From NCBI GenBank assembly GCA_033398695.1, contig CM065801.1:1178001-1242000 (forward strand): a stretch of 64,000 nucleotides of DNA. Direction: 5' to 3'. The position numbers and the translations under genes were made by a program. The notes under the pieces were generated by a model. The model was not told where the DNA came from and did no database searches. It saw only the letters and a program-made list of their open reading frames with translations. The DNA comes from Orobanche coerulescens. Taxonomy: Eukaryota; Streptophyta; Magnoliopsida; Lamiales; Orobanchaceae. Below are positions 34,834 through 45,981 of this stretch, in pieces; position 1 is the first letter of the stretch, and each line of letters begins with the position of its first letter.

Positions 34834-35888
34834 CACGACATAATGGTTTTGGAATGATCCTATCATTTGTTCTTAGTTAGGTTACGGTGTGGGCCACGAG
34901 ACTGGCTAAGTGGTGCTAACACTCATTGGATCCTCCCAATGCTAACTAAGACGAACCTACAGAGTCGCGGCACAGGAATTGACGATGGATTATATTTAGC
35001 TTATTCTCTCTTGGTTAATATTGGACATTGGATGTCTAATTCAATTTATTGGATAAATTAAATCGGTCTCGTGAATTAAATAAATTACTGGGTAATTAAT
35101 TTATTCATATTATTTCTTAGAGAATTTATTTTTAATATAATTAATTAATTAAATTAATTAATTATATTAATATTGAAACATACCAAGGTTTATCTATCTG
35201 ATTAGATACACGAGGGTCCGTTTCACGGACCGAAACGAACCAACTTCTTTTTCTCCTCCCTTAGCCACCACCCTACTTTCATCAATTGACTTGGTGATTT
35301 TTTTTTATAAATGTGGGGACTTAATAATACATTTGATGTATTATTACTTCATTATTTATTTTTGAAATAATTGACGAGGTGTGTGTTTTGTTTATAAAAT
35401 AAACACCATCTCCCTCATTTATAATTGAAGGGATCAGCCGTGAGTTGAGAAAGGGAGTGAGAGAAAAGTTTTCTAACTTTATACATTTTGAGTTCTAAGT
35501 GTATTTTGAGAGAAAACAATTTTTATAAAAATACTTAGAGTATTTATAAAAATATATATAAGTTAATTCTATCAATTTATAGCCGTATACTTAGAGTATA
35601 AATTGATAGAAATATTTTCCGGTCATCTTCCGACGCGTGATACGTAGAGGCACGGTGTTTTCGGTGCTCGGGAATTTCCAAAAGCTTGTTCGATTGGATT
35701 CGTGTTCGTACTCGGAATCAAGAAGATATTATCAAAGGTCTACGAGGGTATGATTTCTTAATTTATCTTCGTATATTTATATTCGTTTATACGATGCTTG
35801 ATCGATCCGGTTTTGGAGTTTGGTTTTTATCCGGTTTGACCGGTTTATTTCCGCTGCGTAACTCGTTTTTAATCACCGAATTCCATCA

Positions 35889-37999
35889 GGAGCCATGTTG
35901 TTTAACAACAAATCCACGAAGTTCTTGAGTTCATAGCATCAATCAGTCATCCTATATCGTCCTTTGATCCAGCGAATCAAGGTAATCTTCCTTAGAACCC
36001 TAATTTCGTGAATTTGGGGTTTTTTGCATTTTTGTCCGATTCGTTCCGTGTTGTTGATTAATTCATGATGGGTATGATTAATCTTGGTAGTATTATTGTG
36101 TTTAACATCATTTAATCCATTGTTCTTCGTCGAATCGAAGTATATTTCTTGATTTCCTTCGAATCGACTTTTTGGGGGATTTGTCCTCGATCTCGTTTTC
36201 CATCCGTTTTTGTTGGATAGATTATGGTTAAATGATGTTGTTAAACATATTCTATGGATTGTATATCTATATTTAAACTTGGAATTCCGTTTTCGTGTTT
36301 TGTCGGGACGAATCGTGTTCTTGGCCGTTTTGGGGAAAAACACTTGAACATTCGTCGTTCGTTCTTTGAATTCAACGGCTTTGAGTCATGCTATGGAATT
36401 CATTTTCATTTTTGTTATTGTCCTCCGTAGTTTATTATCGCGAGTTGGCATTCGGTGGAGTCGGCGGGTTCGTAGTCGGTTCGTGCCAACCTACTTCGAT
36501 CGATTCTCCGCGTTGTGGTTGTTCAAGGCAAGTATCTTGCCCATACATTTCATGTTTCGTTGATATAATTCTTGATAAATGATTTTATGCGAAATACACT
36601 ATTTAATGAACGTAAAAAGGGATTGGTATGTTCTCGATAAATGTTGTCTTTCAACGATAATTCGTGTACTTCGTGAATATATGTGTTATCGGAATATGTG
36701 TGTTGGTTTTGTATGTTGAAAGATGCTATGATCACTTTGAGTGAGTTTAATTGACTGTAATCCTTTGCCGAGGATTACGTAATGTCATGTGTACTTGTTC
36801 GGTAAGAACGAAATGTGTGTGATATTAGTTGCTACTCCTTGAAAGGAGGTTGTGATGCTTAATGTTGTTTGGCTTCATAAGTGATTATTGTTGTGTGCTT
36901 GATGCATGTGATGTGCCTCCGGGTATGATTGTTGAATCTCCGGGATCCATACTTGCTAGTATGGGTCGGGCGTGACCGTAGGGTTATCCAAATCGGGTAT
37001 GTCTTGCGGGGACTCCGAGGTTCGTGGCTTGTTAGCCCGATGCCGAGATAACTTGTGGGGTTATCATTGGGTATGTCTTGCGGGGACTCCGAGGTTCGTG
37101 GCTTGTTAGCACGATGCCGGGATAACTTATGGTTGTGGTTTCATTATGTAAGTATATGTGCTTTTAGTCACGTGACTGCGGTTACGGTGACATGTGATTT
37201 GATATAGTTTCCCTGTGGGTTATTCACTCGGGTTTGTTCTACGGGAGCATCTGAGGTCCGTGGCTTGCTAGCACGGGACGCGAATAATCTGTGGAAACAG
37301 GTTGTTATGGTATGATCGGGTCATTGACCCCACTTGTTGTTATCAAATTTATGTTTTGGGAAAATGACTTTTGGGCTGTGTCCCTAAATGTTTTCGAAAG
37401 GCCTGAGAATTCTTAAATCCCAATGTATTCAAAACTCTCTAGGTCGTAAAATATTTTTCACAAGATGTATATCGGGTTTACCCTATCTTTCGATTTAATC
37501 GTTTGATTAAGTGAATCACCTCGGGAAGTATGCTTATGATTAACATGTTTCGTGGAGTATGATATGTATGGCTCGTTTTCGTATTTTATACTTGCACTAG
37601 CAAAACAGTGGAGTTTTGCTAACCCCCGAGTATTCGGGGGTGGATGTCTATTTTTGCATTCAGGTTTTGGAGCATAACACAGGGTCGGCACGAAGGATGA
37701 TGAAAGATGAACGATACTAATCACACGAGGATCCGTTGATGTCGTATTGGTCTAGTTGTATTTTCTTTTCATTGCGAGAACTTTTCCCCGTTGTACGGGA
37801 GTTTATTGTATTTTGACCCCTGCGTGGGTATGTGTTTGTAATTGAGTTATATATTTTTATTGAAAGACCAAATCGGTCTACTGAGTCATTTTAGTCTTGA
37901 AGGCATTGTCGAGATGTTAAATATTGTTACCAGCCTGGTAGATCCTCGAGGAGAGGGTCTACGACGTGTAGTATCCCTGAGTGGATTGGGGGTGTTACA
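35889..37999 (+). repeat. 3' LTR of the gypsy element, second part
   Basis: Resumes after the Copia-1 TSD and runs to the TSD TCCAT. It matches 7873-9904 closely, with a few substitutions and one extra tandem unit (36981-37132). Confidence 0.92.
36981..37132 (+). repeat. Tandem duplication of a GC-rich LTR module
   Basis: Two units of about 76 bp (36981 and 37058), each with GGGGACTCCGAGGTTCGTGG and CGATGCCG(A/G)GATAACTT. The 5' LTR has only one unit at the corresponding place (8961-9033), so the duplication happened after or during insertion. Confidence 0.85.
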
Positions 38000-38749
38000 T
38001 CCATAGCAGGGACACTACTTTGACCTTCATCTACCCTAACAACATAAGGTTCTACATTCTTAGCAACACCACTAATTTGCCCTGCATTCACATCAACCAC
38101 CATTTTCCTAGCCACTGGTGTGATCCCTGCTATATATTGTGGGTGTTCATCATCTTCTATCTCTTCTATAACTACTCTTTTGTTTTTTAGTGGTGATGAA
38201 AAATAGAGGTCAGGTTGGTTTTTTCATGCTCAACATATATATCAATTAGTTTGTGACCTTCTTCAACATATTTAGCCATGAAAAGAACATCTTGGTCACC
38301 TCCTAAATGTTGTAGGCCATAATCTAAATCACTACCAGGTTTCAAAAAATGATAAAACATTATCTTACGGCCATCATTACCTAACTCTTCTACAATTGAG
38401 TCTACCGCATGAACTGAGAACTCATCACTGTCTAACTCATCAACAATGGTCACCCGACCATTAATGTACAACCTACCAGGTGATGAAGTGAAAGAACCTC
38501 CATGATGGACCCTAATTAGTACGAAGACCCGCTGAAAAAAAGGGAAAAAAATTAGGGTTTATACAAGTTATACAATTATGAGTAAATTAAACTATTTTTC
38601 ATCAACATAAAAAGGGTTTACAACATAATTAAAAAGTAAACACATCAAAAAACGGTTAGCATTATAAGAGAAAAGGGCTTACCATACTCCACATTAGGAT
38701 CAAATTCAACCTCATGCCATTCTCGTATTCTATACGATGGTACCACCAT
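38000..38749 (-). pseudogene. MURA-type MULE transposase, N-terminal part
   Basis: Read right to left: a probable first exon (start codon at 38747-38749, MVVPSYRIREWHEVEFDP) ending at a GT donor near 38682, then an acceptor at 38532-38533. Exon 2 begins RVFVLIRVHHGGSFTSSPGR and holds an N-terminal PB1-like region (KIMFYHFLKPGSDLDYG, VEEGHKLIDIYVEH). The splice phases do not join cleanly, so exon 1 is tentative. A frameshift near 38190-38205 separates this from the next stretch (VVIEEIEDDEHPQYIAGITP), which runs into the inserted LTR at 38000. The gene continues at 7321. Confidence 0.8.
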
Positions 38750-38896
38750 TTCATGCGCCTTGAAGTGTAAATTATTGCCAGATGTTAGGTTTTAATTATT
38801 GATTGGATTTTTTAAGAAGATGAAAAGTTTTAGTGCAGGTGTGCAGAGATGACGAGAAAAAAATAAGAGAGTAGCCCGTCTGAGTGCAGGTGGAAC

Positions 38897-39072
38897 AGAC
38901 TGAAATACCCTCAATGGATGGATGAGTAACGTCAGTTAGTGTAGCCCGTTTGAGTGGAGGACTAACGTTACATAACATTTACCACTTAAGGATGGATGGT
39001 AAACCTTTTTTGGTCAAAGGATGAAACTTGTCGGTCAACGTAAACCACAAGGACGAACGGTGTAATTTACTC
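38897..39072 (-). repeat. MULE right terminal inverted repeat
   Basis: Inverted copy of 2010-2185 with scattered substitutions. It lies about 150 bp upstream of the presumed transposase start and is the likely promoter for that gene. Confidence 0.92.
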
Positions 39073-39084
39073 TTTAATTTATAC

Positions 39085-39520
39085 ATTGGCTTCACATATG
39101 TGACACTAATATTTTCAACATAATTAGCTTCACATATGTGAAGCTAAAATGTACACCTACCAATGCTTTTAGAAAGGCGTCACTTATGTGACGCCAATGC
39201 CTGTTAAACTGCCAAAAAAATCAAAAAAATATAGCTCAGTGGTCGACGCGGGATTCGAACCCGCGTCTATGTGATATAGGAAGTAGCATGTTGTCCCTGA
39301 GCTATGTTTTCATTCATTATTTATGTTACATAAAAATTATTTGTACGTACTATTTTTTATTTTTATATATTTTGTATTTTTAAAATTAATTCAATTATCT
39401 GTACATTAAATTTATTTTAAAAATTATGGTAAATTAATTATTTGTCTTTAGCTTCACCTATGTGAAGTTAAAGGAATTATTTATTTGTTCAGAACTTTTA
39501 TTTAGCGTCACATAGGTGAA
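39085..39520. repeat. Right array of TCACATATGTGA palindromes
   Basis: Copies at about 39091, 39128, 39178, 39450 and 39505, with cores such as TTCACATATGTGAAGC and GTCACTTATGTGACGC. They match the left array and belong to the outer element interrupted by the MULE. Confidence 0.85.
39230..39306 (-). other. tRNA-like module with perfect B box and T-run
   Basis: On the minus strand: TAGCTCAGGGA (fits the pol III A-box consensus), then GACGCGGGTTCGAATCCCGC, which contains the exact B-box consensus in an 8-bp stem with a 7-base T-loop (39244-39266). It then closes with CTGAGCTATA and a T7 run (39223-39229), a possible pol III terminator. D and anticodon arms do not fold, so it is tRNA-derived or tRNA-like rather than a tRNA gene. 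It is homologous to 1537-1613. Confidence 0.6.
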
Positions 39521-39702
39521 GCTAATATTCTTTTTTCAGCAGTCAAACCTTCGGCGAAAGAAACTTTAGGGTCGAACTTTAGGCTTACTATTAAACACAT
39601 ATGTGGTAAAGATCAAAACTTCATTCAAACTTATTGACTTCACATTTTTTGTGGAGCCAATACAACCATTTTTTAGTAGTGTTTGTCAAATGAGAATAAC
39701 TA

Positions 39703-39793
39703 CTCCCTTGGTCTCATTTCATTATATCCATTTCAATATTTTATAAGAGAGAAAAATGAGAGAAATTAGTATAATGAAACGAGACGGAGAGAG
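39703..39793. mobile_element. Stowaway MITE
   Basis: 91 bp with ends CTCCCTTGGTCTCATTTCAT and ATAATGAAACGAGACGGAGAG, inverted copies of each other. They fit the Stowaway consensus CTCCCTCCGTCCC with TA target duplications (39701-39702, 39794-39795). Confidence 0.88.
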
Positions 39794-40074
39794 TATCTTT
39801 TTTCGGATCACAACCTTTACAAAATATTGAAATCCAAAGTTATCGATATGAAAGTCATATTCAACCAAGGTGTCACAACAATCCACAAGATGCTTAAGAA
39901 CTTGGGGTCATATGAAGTCATATTGGACTTTGATTTTCGGTCATTAATTTAAGTTTTTCATTGATCTATAGGGTGTTTGAATGAGCTTATAAACTCTTTA
40001 AAACAGCTTATAAGTTGTTTAAGAGCATAAGCTCTTGTAGAGTGTTTGGTAAAATAAGCACTCAGGGAGTATAT

Positions 40075-40289
40075 GGATATGTTTGGATGACCACTTAATC
40101 TAAATTATAATCTTAATCTAGATTAAAGTTGGTCAAATAATCTAATTTGACCTTCAAAATCTTGTTTGGATGGTGTTAATTTAATCTAGATTATAATCTT
40201 AATCTAGATTAAATTCAAACACTTTCGAATATAGCTTTCAACCCAAAGCTACCAGATTTTATTTTTTCATTCCGATTTTACCCTTAATA

Positions 40290-40336
<47 letters not shown>

Positions 40337-40765
40337 CAGATTTTATTTTTTAATTCCGATTTTTACTTTAATCAATATTTTTATAAAATTTATATAATAA
40401 TATAAGTGATAACATAAAAAAATTTAAAATACCATTAGAAGTTGAAAACAAAATAAATAATAATATTGCATAATGTCAAAGAATAATAAGCAACATAAGA
40501 GTTAATATATAAATATTAAGGTTATTTTTATAATATTATAATATAACAATAAATATAAAAGATGTACCTTTATGTCATTTTATAAATTTCAGCTAGTATG
40601 ATAGTTAGTTTTGCCAAACACTTTTAAATACAATAATCTAAATTATCATACTACAGCTAGATTATCAATTTTCAGCTAGATTATCTGATATAACCTAGAT
40701 TATTGGTTTTCAGTTAGATTATCAACAATCAGCTAGATTATCAGTTAATGCATCCAAACATACCC
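40075..40765. mobile_element. Small TIR element with CTAGATTA motifs
   Basis: Ends are GGATATGTTTGGATG and CATCCAAACATACCC (inverted). Subterminal zones are rich in TAATCTAGATTA at the left and CAGCTAGATTATC at the right. About 690 bp, no coding sequence. A TAT at each end may be a 3-bp TSD. Confidence 0.6.
40290..40335. repeat. (TG)n(TA)n microsatellite
   Basis: Compound dinucleotide run inside the small TIR element. Confidence 0.9.
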
Positions 40766-42230
40766 TATAAGTTGTAAAAATAAGCACTTGGAACTTATAA
40801 GCTCCTCGAAAAATAAGTTGGGATACATGCCAACTTATTTTTCAAAATCCCAACACATCTCAAATTCGGCCCGATTTTTTTTCTAGAAAAAATATTTTTT
40901 CCAAAAAGAGAAGTATTTTCTGAAAAAAATATATTATTTTCCCGAGTAAATAAAAAAAGTTATTTTCTGGGAAAAAATAATCTTTTCGAAAAAATATTAT
41001 TTTATGGAATTCTTTTTATTTTTTCGAAAAAATTAAAAAAATATTTTTGGGAAAAAAATTATTTTTTTGGGAAAAATTTTTTTTCGAAAAAATAGAAAAA
41101 TAATTTTCTGGAAAAAATATTATTTTTTCGAAAAATAAAATTAATTTCTGGATTTTTTTTATTTTTGAGAAAATAAAAAAAATTATTTTATGGAAAAAAA
41201 TAAAAAAAATTATTTTTTGCGATAAAAAAATATTTTCTGGAAAAAAAATATATTTCAAAAAAAAATTATTTTCTGAACACAAAAAAAATCCGAAAATTTG
41301 AAAAAATTATATTAAAATTAAAAATTATTTATTAAGTAGCTTATAAGTTTTATTAGCCAAATAACTTATATGCTATTTAAAAATTACTACATCTTATAAA
41401 TTATTAAAACAACTTATAAGATGTTAGAGCTTATAAGATGTTTAACCATTTTTATATTAAAGAAAAAATTGCCCAAACAAATATAAAAATGGTTAAAAAA
41501 AAATCAGCGTTGGTTTAGGAATATGAGGAATTATTACTAAATATATAAGAAATAAATCAAAGGTTGTTTTAATATATATAAAAGAATGAAAATAATTTTT
41601 GTATATTTTAGCAAAAAGAAAAAAAAGAATTTTTCAGATCGAAGTAATGAGTTTTCTTTTAAATTCTAATATTTATCTAAAATAAAAAAAGGTAAATTAA
41701 TCGATAATCTCATCAAACTGTCCCTGACGGTTTTTGAACTCTGCCCATTTTTGTGAACGAGTGGACAGTCATCAATTCAGGTAGAGGCTCATTGATATGG
41801 ATCAAAATGTAATATACAAAAAATGAAAAAAAAAAAAAAAAAAGGAACTCCTTAGATTTGATCCAAGAAAATTAGAAATTGTTTTAGAAAAATAAAAATA
41901 TTTATTTACAAAAGTTCTTGGAATTATTTATTAATAAAGTATAATAGAAATTATTTTAATGTACAAAAAATGAAGCAGAATCTGAAATGTTAAAACAAAT
42001 AAAAATTGTTATAAAAAAAACTCAAAATCTGCAAATTCCTTAAAATACGTTTTATTTATCTCTTTTTGTTCAAATAATTCTTTCTTTTTAAAAAATATTT
42101 TAGTTTTCTAAAACCAATTTATATTAATAAAATCTCAAAAATGTTTTATCCATTTTTATATTAAAATAATTTTTGGCTTATATATTTTTCTAAACAATTC
42201 TTGGTCTTGTCAAAGGCTGGATTTTTCTTA

Positions 42231-42602
42231 GGGGGTGTTTAGTTGGTGGAAAACAGTCCTGTTTTTCAGAAAATTTTTCTAAGAATATACGGAATTCAGA
42301 AAATATGTTTATTGGGCTGATATTTCTAAGAAAAGTGTTGGAAAATAGAATACCCGGTTTTTCAGAAAATCACCAAAATTGGAAAATTATTTTGGATAAT
42401 TTTCCATAGTTTTCCTTTATAAACAAGAGTGAGTTTTTCAATTTGGAAAAATAGAATACCCAGTTTTCCTAAAAATCACCAAATCGTATCTAAACATATT
42501 TTCTCAATTTTTCATATTTTTCCAATGAGTGGAATATTGGGAGAACTTCTTAAAAACCAGAAAAGAAGAATTGGAAAATTTTTCCTCCAACTAAACAGGC
42601 CC
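42231..42602. mobile_element. Tourist-like (PIF/Harbinger) MITE
   Basis: 372 bp, ends GGGGGTGTTTAGTTGGTGGA and CCTCCAACTAAACAGGCCC as inverted repeats, flanked by the 3-bp target TTA (42228-42230, 42603-42605). The TIR and TSD fit Tourist. Internal sequence is TTTTC/GAAAA-rich and non-coding. Confidence 0.85.
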
Positions 42603-43023
42603 TTAACATTTCAATTTCCGTTTTCTATATTTTTTACATTGAAAATAATATTGAAATTAATAGAAAACGTTACTATTAGAAACAACTTCTATTTTTGTAC
42701 ACATTTTTATTTCTTTTTGGTACTTTACAAAAATCCTTGATTTTATCTGCGTTTTTATTTAAAATTCATTCTTTAAATTCGAGAGAGAGAAAAATTGTTC
42801 TCCTAGAACAATTTATATCCTTTTTATATAGTTTTCAGAATTTTATAACACAATCAAAACATACTATAATTATTAAAACAACAAATAAAAAAAATCCGAG
42901 TTTAAATAACAGAAAAGACTGCTCAAACACTAACCAAATACTCTTTCCGTCTTTCGTACCTTTTAAAATAAAACATATTTTCTACCCATAAATATGGTGA
43001 GAGGACAAAAAGTTTTATACTTT

Positions 43024-44559
43024 GGCTCTGTTTAGCAAAACTAGATGATAAGCTAGCTGGTAGCTGATAAGCTAACTTGGTAGCTGATAAGCTAGCTGAT
43101 TATGTAGCTAATTAGGTAGCTGATAAGATAGCTGATTTTAATGTAGATGTTTAGCAAATTAGCTGATAAGCTAGCTAGTTTTTTTTATAAAATTACATTA
43201 AATTACATCACTTTTATTTTTCTATTTTTTAAACTTTCTCATTATATTTTAACAATAATTGTTATAAAATAAAATAAATAATATTTTTGTCTATTATTAT
43301 TTTAATATATACTACCTTTAAATTACACATAGAAGCGGCCGTCTTATTAAACCATCAACATTAGCGTGAATAATGTCGCGTGTCTTTGGCAATTTTATCT
43401 AAATATTTTACATGAATTCTAATAATCAATGTTTGTAAAAACCTTGTAATATAAGAAGACCTCTTGTCTAATTATTTTCTTTTTTTGTTGATATACAATG
43501 ACTCATAAAATATCCATTAATATCAGTGAACTAATATTATTTTCTTTTGGATTAGCATTGTTTTCGTTTGTATTAATATTGTTTGATAGGCAAAGTAAAC
43601 TATTTATACACACAATATGTAGTATGTAACCTTCCATAAGGATATGAACGGTCTATTTTAATTACTTGCAAAATGAAGCTATTTATGAAAGAGAGTTAAT
43701 AAATGAGTCCAAAGCATTTTGCCACCGTTTGGGTTTTGTTTGGGTTTTAGTATAAATACTAATAAAGCTTTAATGAAGGTGTTTGTAAAAGTTCAGAAAA
43801 TTAACTTATTGCTATAGTTATGGCAAATGTTATTACAAAATACATAAAGATTTAAATAATGAATACTCAACTTAATTCAATTAGTTGGACAATAAAATGA
43901 GATGAAGCCAAAAAGGTTTGTAACGATTTTTCTAAAAATGAAGTGATGGGCATTCAAGTTCATTCAAGTAAAGGAATTTAAGCCGTAAAGATTTAACATG
44001 AAACTCAATTTTTAAATAAATGGTAGCTAATTGAATTATAGGATTTTAATTAATACTTTAAGACATGAAACATTTAAGACATGAATTTAATACTTAATAT
44101 TATTTAATATATTAAATTAGAGGAAATAATTTAATATGAACTAATATTAAATGTAAAAATATCCATTAATTAATATCATTAAGACTCCACAATAAATTTA
44201 AGGACTCAATCTTTATATATATAAGATGTACCTTGAATGCAGACGACCAGGAACGTTTCAGCAGGGGATGAATAAACTGGCGCGAGAGAAGACGGAATAG
44301 CGATAGTTTTTTTATTTAGGTCGTGAAAATATATTTTTACTTAGGTCACGATATATATGGAATATATAAAGATGAGAAACTAGCTTCTTTTTTTCATAAG
44401 CTTGAAAAAATAGCTTATCAATCAGCTAGCTTATAAGCTAGCTGATAAGCTAGCTGGTTTGAGAAGCTAGTCGTTTACGAAACGAGCTTTTTTTAGTCAA
44501 TGATCAAATAAGCTCCTGAAGCTTATAAGCTAGCTGATAAGCTAGTGCTAAACACAGCA
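43024..44559. mobile_element. TIR element with GATAAGCTAGCT subterminal motifs
   Basis: Ends GGCTCTGTTTAGC and GCTAAACACAGCA are inverted. TTT on each side may be a 3-bp TSD. Both subterminal zones (43040-43170, 44395-44545) carry repeated AGCTGATAAGCTAGCT-type palindromic words. The 1.54-kb body is AT-rich with no transposase, so it is non-autonomous. Superfamily uncertain (PIF/Harbinger or hAT). Confidence 0.65.
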
Positions 44560-44689
44560 TTTGTCTCATATTGATTTTTCCGACCTCACTTTTGTTTTCA
44601 ACTAAATATTGCCACATTGGTGTTACCATAATTAAATTAACAGATTATCGTACTAGAAAGAAAAAATATATTGCATCCCAAAAGTTTAC

Positions 44690-45670
44690 AGACGACGGCT
44701 CCGCCAGTGCTCAGGCAGCAGGCGGCCGCACAAAACGAAAATGACCCTCGCATGAGGTCTTCCGGCGGCGCACCAAAAAGTAAAAGAAACTAGTTGTCAC
44801 TAGAGGTCTGCCGGCAACCGCATCCCAACAAAAAGAAAGAAAAATTGACCGATCACGACTGGGTTTGCCGACAGTAAGGGGCCGGTGGCCAACTGGAAAG
44901 CAGACTAGAAAGAAGACGTTCAAAATAATAATAATAATAATAAATTGACTGTATTTGGAGGTCTGCGGGCTGCCAAGTTGGTAATCAAGACACAAAAAAA
45001 ATTGGCCAGTCGAAAAAAAAAACGGCTGCCAGAGGTTTGTCAACGGCGGCTCCCCAGAAACTTGCCAGCAGCCCGATCGCAACCAAAAAAAAAAAATTGG
45101 TCGATCGCTGAGAGATTCGTCGGAGAAGAAAAGATTTTTTTTTTTTAAAATTTGTTAATACTCTAAGGAAGTTTTGAAAATTTAAGTGTTTAATGTTTGA
45201 TACTATTAAACTCAAGACGCATTGGTGGGGAGGGTACAATGGTCTTTTCAGGTCTACATTATTATAACCAGAGATAACCATCGTCCTTTATATTATAGAC
45301 CAGAGATAACCCGTACCATATTACCTCGTTACGGAAAAAAATGTTGGTTCCTGAATATCTATCAGTGGTCGCCAGTGGCCCGTCGGAAAGCAGGTCGACG
45401 GGTCTGCAAAATAGAAGAAAATAAAAATTGGCGGCCCGCCGAGTTCCGTCGGCAGCCCGTCCAGAAAGCATGCCGGAGTTCTACCGATACCGGCTCCCGG
45501 AAAGCAGGATGGGGGTCCTACCTTAAAAAAATCTACCCACTCCTAGAGGTCTACCGGCGATCCCATCGGATAAATTGGTCGGCTGGTGAGTCTATTTTAA
45601 AAAAATAAAATGAAAAAATAATGATTGGTCTGCAACGACTCGTCGAAAAGCAGACTGACGGGGACTGGCG
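44690..45670. repeat. GC-rich degenerate repeat region of unknown nature
   Basis: In an AT-rich neighbourhood this kilobase repeats loosely the words GGTCTGCCGGCAACC, GGTCTACCGGCGATCCC, CAGCCCGATCGCAACC, AAATTGGTCGGCTGG and GAAAGCAGACT at intervals of about 60-100 bp, separated by A-runs. No frame gives a recognisable protein. It could be the subterminal zone of a DNA transposon or a decayed satellite. I cannot place termini. Confidence 0.5.
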
Positions 45671-45981
45671 AAAAAAACTGTACGACCGTCAAAATATACA
45701 GACAAAGTTATTTAAACAATTTATTGACATATGAAAGAGAATGAATAAGTGTAAAATCTCACGTAGGGTGGAGCTCAATGGTTAAATCCATATCCGCATC
45801 CTAAAAAAAAATCCTTAGTAGGACATATTCGTTAAGATAAAACCTTAGAAGGATCTCATACTGAATATCTTCTTATAAATTTGATTTGAGGGAAGAATTT
45901 TATATAATTTTTTATTTCAAAAGATCTGATTGTAAACCAACATAACCCGACAAAACACTAGTCAATTTGTGCACCATCTCT

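Larger units (their letters stand above)
13155..35888 (+). mobile_element. Copia-1: Ty1/copia retrotransposon (Tork/Angela-like)
   Basis: Bounded by TATTAGGAATATGCC...GAATTCCATCA with TSD GGAGC (13150-13154 and 35889-35893). It has LTRs of about 1.9 kb, a primer-binding site at 15049-15060, a gag-pol region in copia order (protease, integrase, reverse transcriptase, RNase H) and a polypurine tract at 20557-20567. The LTR starts TA rather than the usual TG in both copies. Coding regions carry several frameshifts and stops. Its 3' LTR is interrupted by an RTE LINE and by Copia-2. Confidence 0.93.
20568..35888 (+). repeat. 3' LTR of Copia-1, split into three pieces
   Basis: The pieces are 20568-20668, 24217-24982 and 34834-35888 (each insertion duplicates its target). 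Together they reproduce the 1.9-kb 5' LTR. The first gap is the RTE LINE and the second is Copia-2. Confidence 0.92.
7322..37999 (+). mobile_element. Non-coding Ty3/gypsy-type LTR element, split by Copia-1
   Basis: Bounded by TGTAATACCC...GGGGTGTTACA with a 5-bp TSD TCCAT (7317-7321 and 38000-38004). It has two LTRs of about 2.6 kb, a Met-tRNA-type primer-binding site and a polypurine tract. The tract context, CGGGACGAAACTTCTTTTAA, resembles Tekay/Del-type chromoviruses. The internal region is only 2.75 kb and holds no gag or pol, so it depends on a partner for mobilisation. It is inserted in the MURA gene. Its 3' LTR is interrupted by Copia-1 after position 13154. Confidence 0.92.
2010..39072. 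mobile_element. Mutator-like element (MULE), hugely expanded by nested insertions
   Basis: The two ends are inverted repeats of 176 bp (2010-2185 and 38897-39072) beginning GAGTAAATTACACCGTTCGT. They are flanked by a perfect 9-bp duplication, TTTAATTTA (2001-2009 and 39073-39081), the expected length for Mutator. Inside are a MURA-type transposase pseudogene on the minus strand, starting near the right TIR, and a GRF zinc-finger gene on the plus strand next to the left TIR. Without nested elements the MULE is about 5.2 kb. Insertions are a CACTA element in the GRF gene and a 30.7-kb LTR-element nest in the MURA gene. Confidence 0.93.
1160..39681. mobile_element. Outer CACTA-like element (non-autonomous), split by the MULE
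   Basis: Removing the MULE and one TSD leaves about 1.45 kb of DNA (1160-2009 plus 39082-39681) with many imperfect TCACATATGTGA palindromes at both sides. Its right end reads TTTTTTAGTAGTG (39669-39681), the reverse complement of a CACTACTAAAAAA terminus. Subterminal arrays of short motifs plus a CACTA terminus are the signature of the CACTA (En/Spm) superfamily. No transposase is present. The left terminus is not recognisable, so the left boundary is approximate and the class assignment rests on one end. Confidence 0.45.
39968..41480. repeat. hAT-like low-copy TIR region (uncertain)
   Basis: The left part has GGGTGTTTGAATGAGCTTAT and the right part has AGAGCTTATAAGATG...GCCCAAAC. Many AGCTTATAA words lie between, a pattern seen in plant hAT MITEs. 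No TSD can be fixed, and the middle is AT-rich GAAAAAATTATTTT-type repeats (40870-41290). A different TIR element (40075-40765) is inserted. Confidence 0.35.

Noticed and set aside
39230..39306. Functional tRNA gene
   Set aside because: A and B boxes and T arm are present but D and anticodon arms do not form, and the outer arms pair as a simple palindrome.
41016..41282. Lys/Phe/Ile-only ORF
   Set aside because: Low-complexity GAAAAAATTATTTT repeats.
42935..43023. Stowaway MITE suggested by ACTCTTTCCGTCTTTCG
   Set aside because: No matching right terminus was found on either side of the TIR element at 43024-44559.
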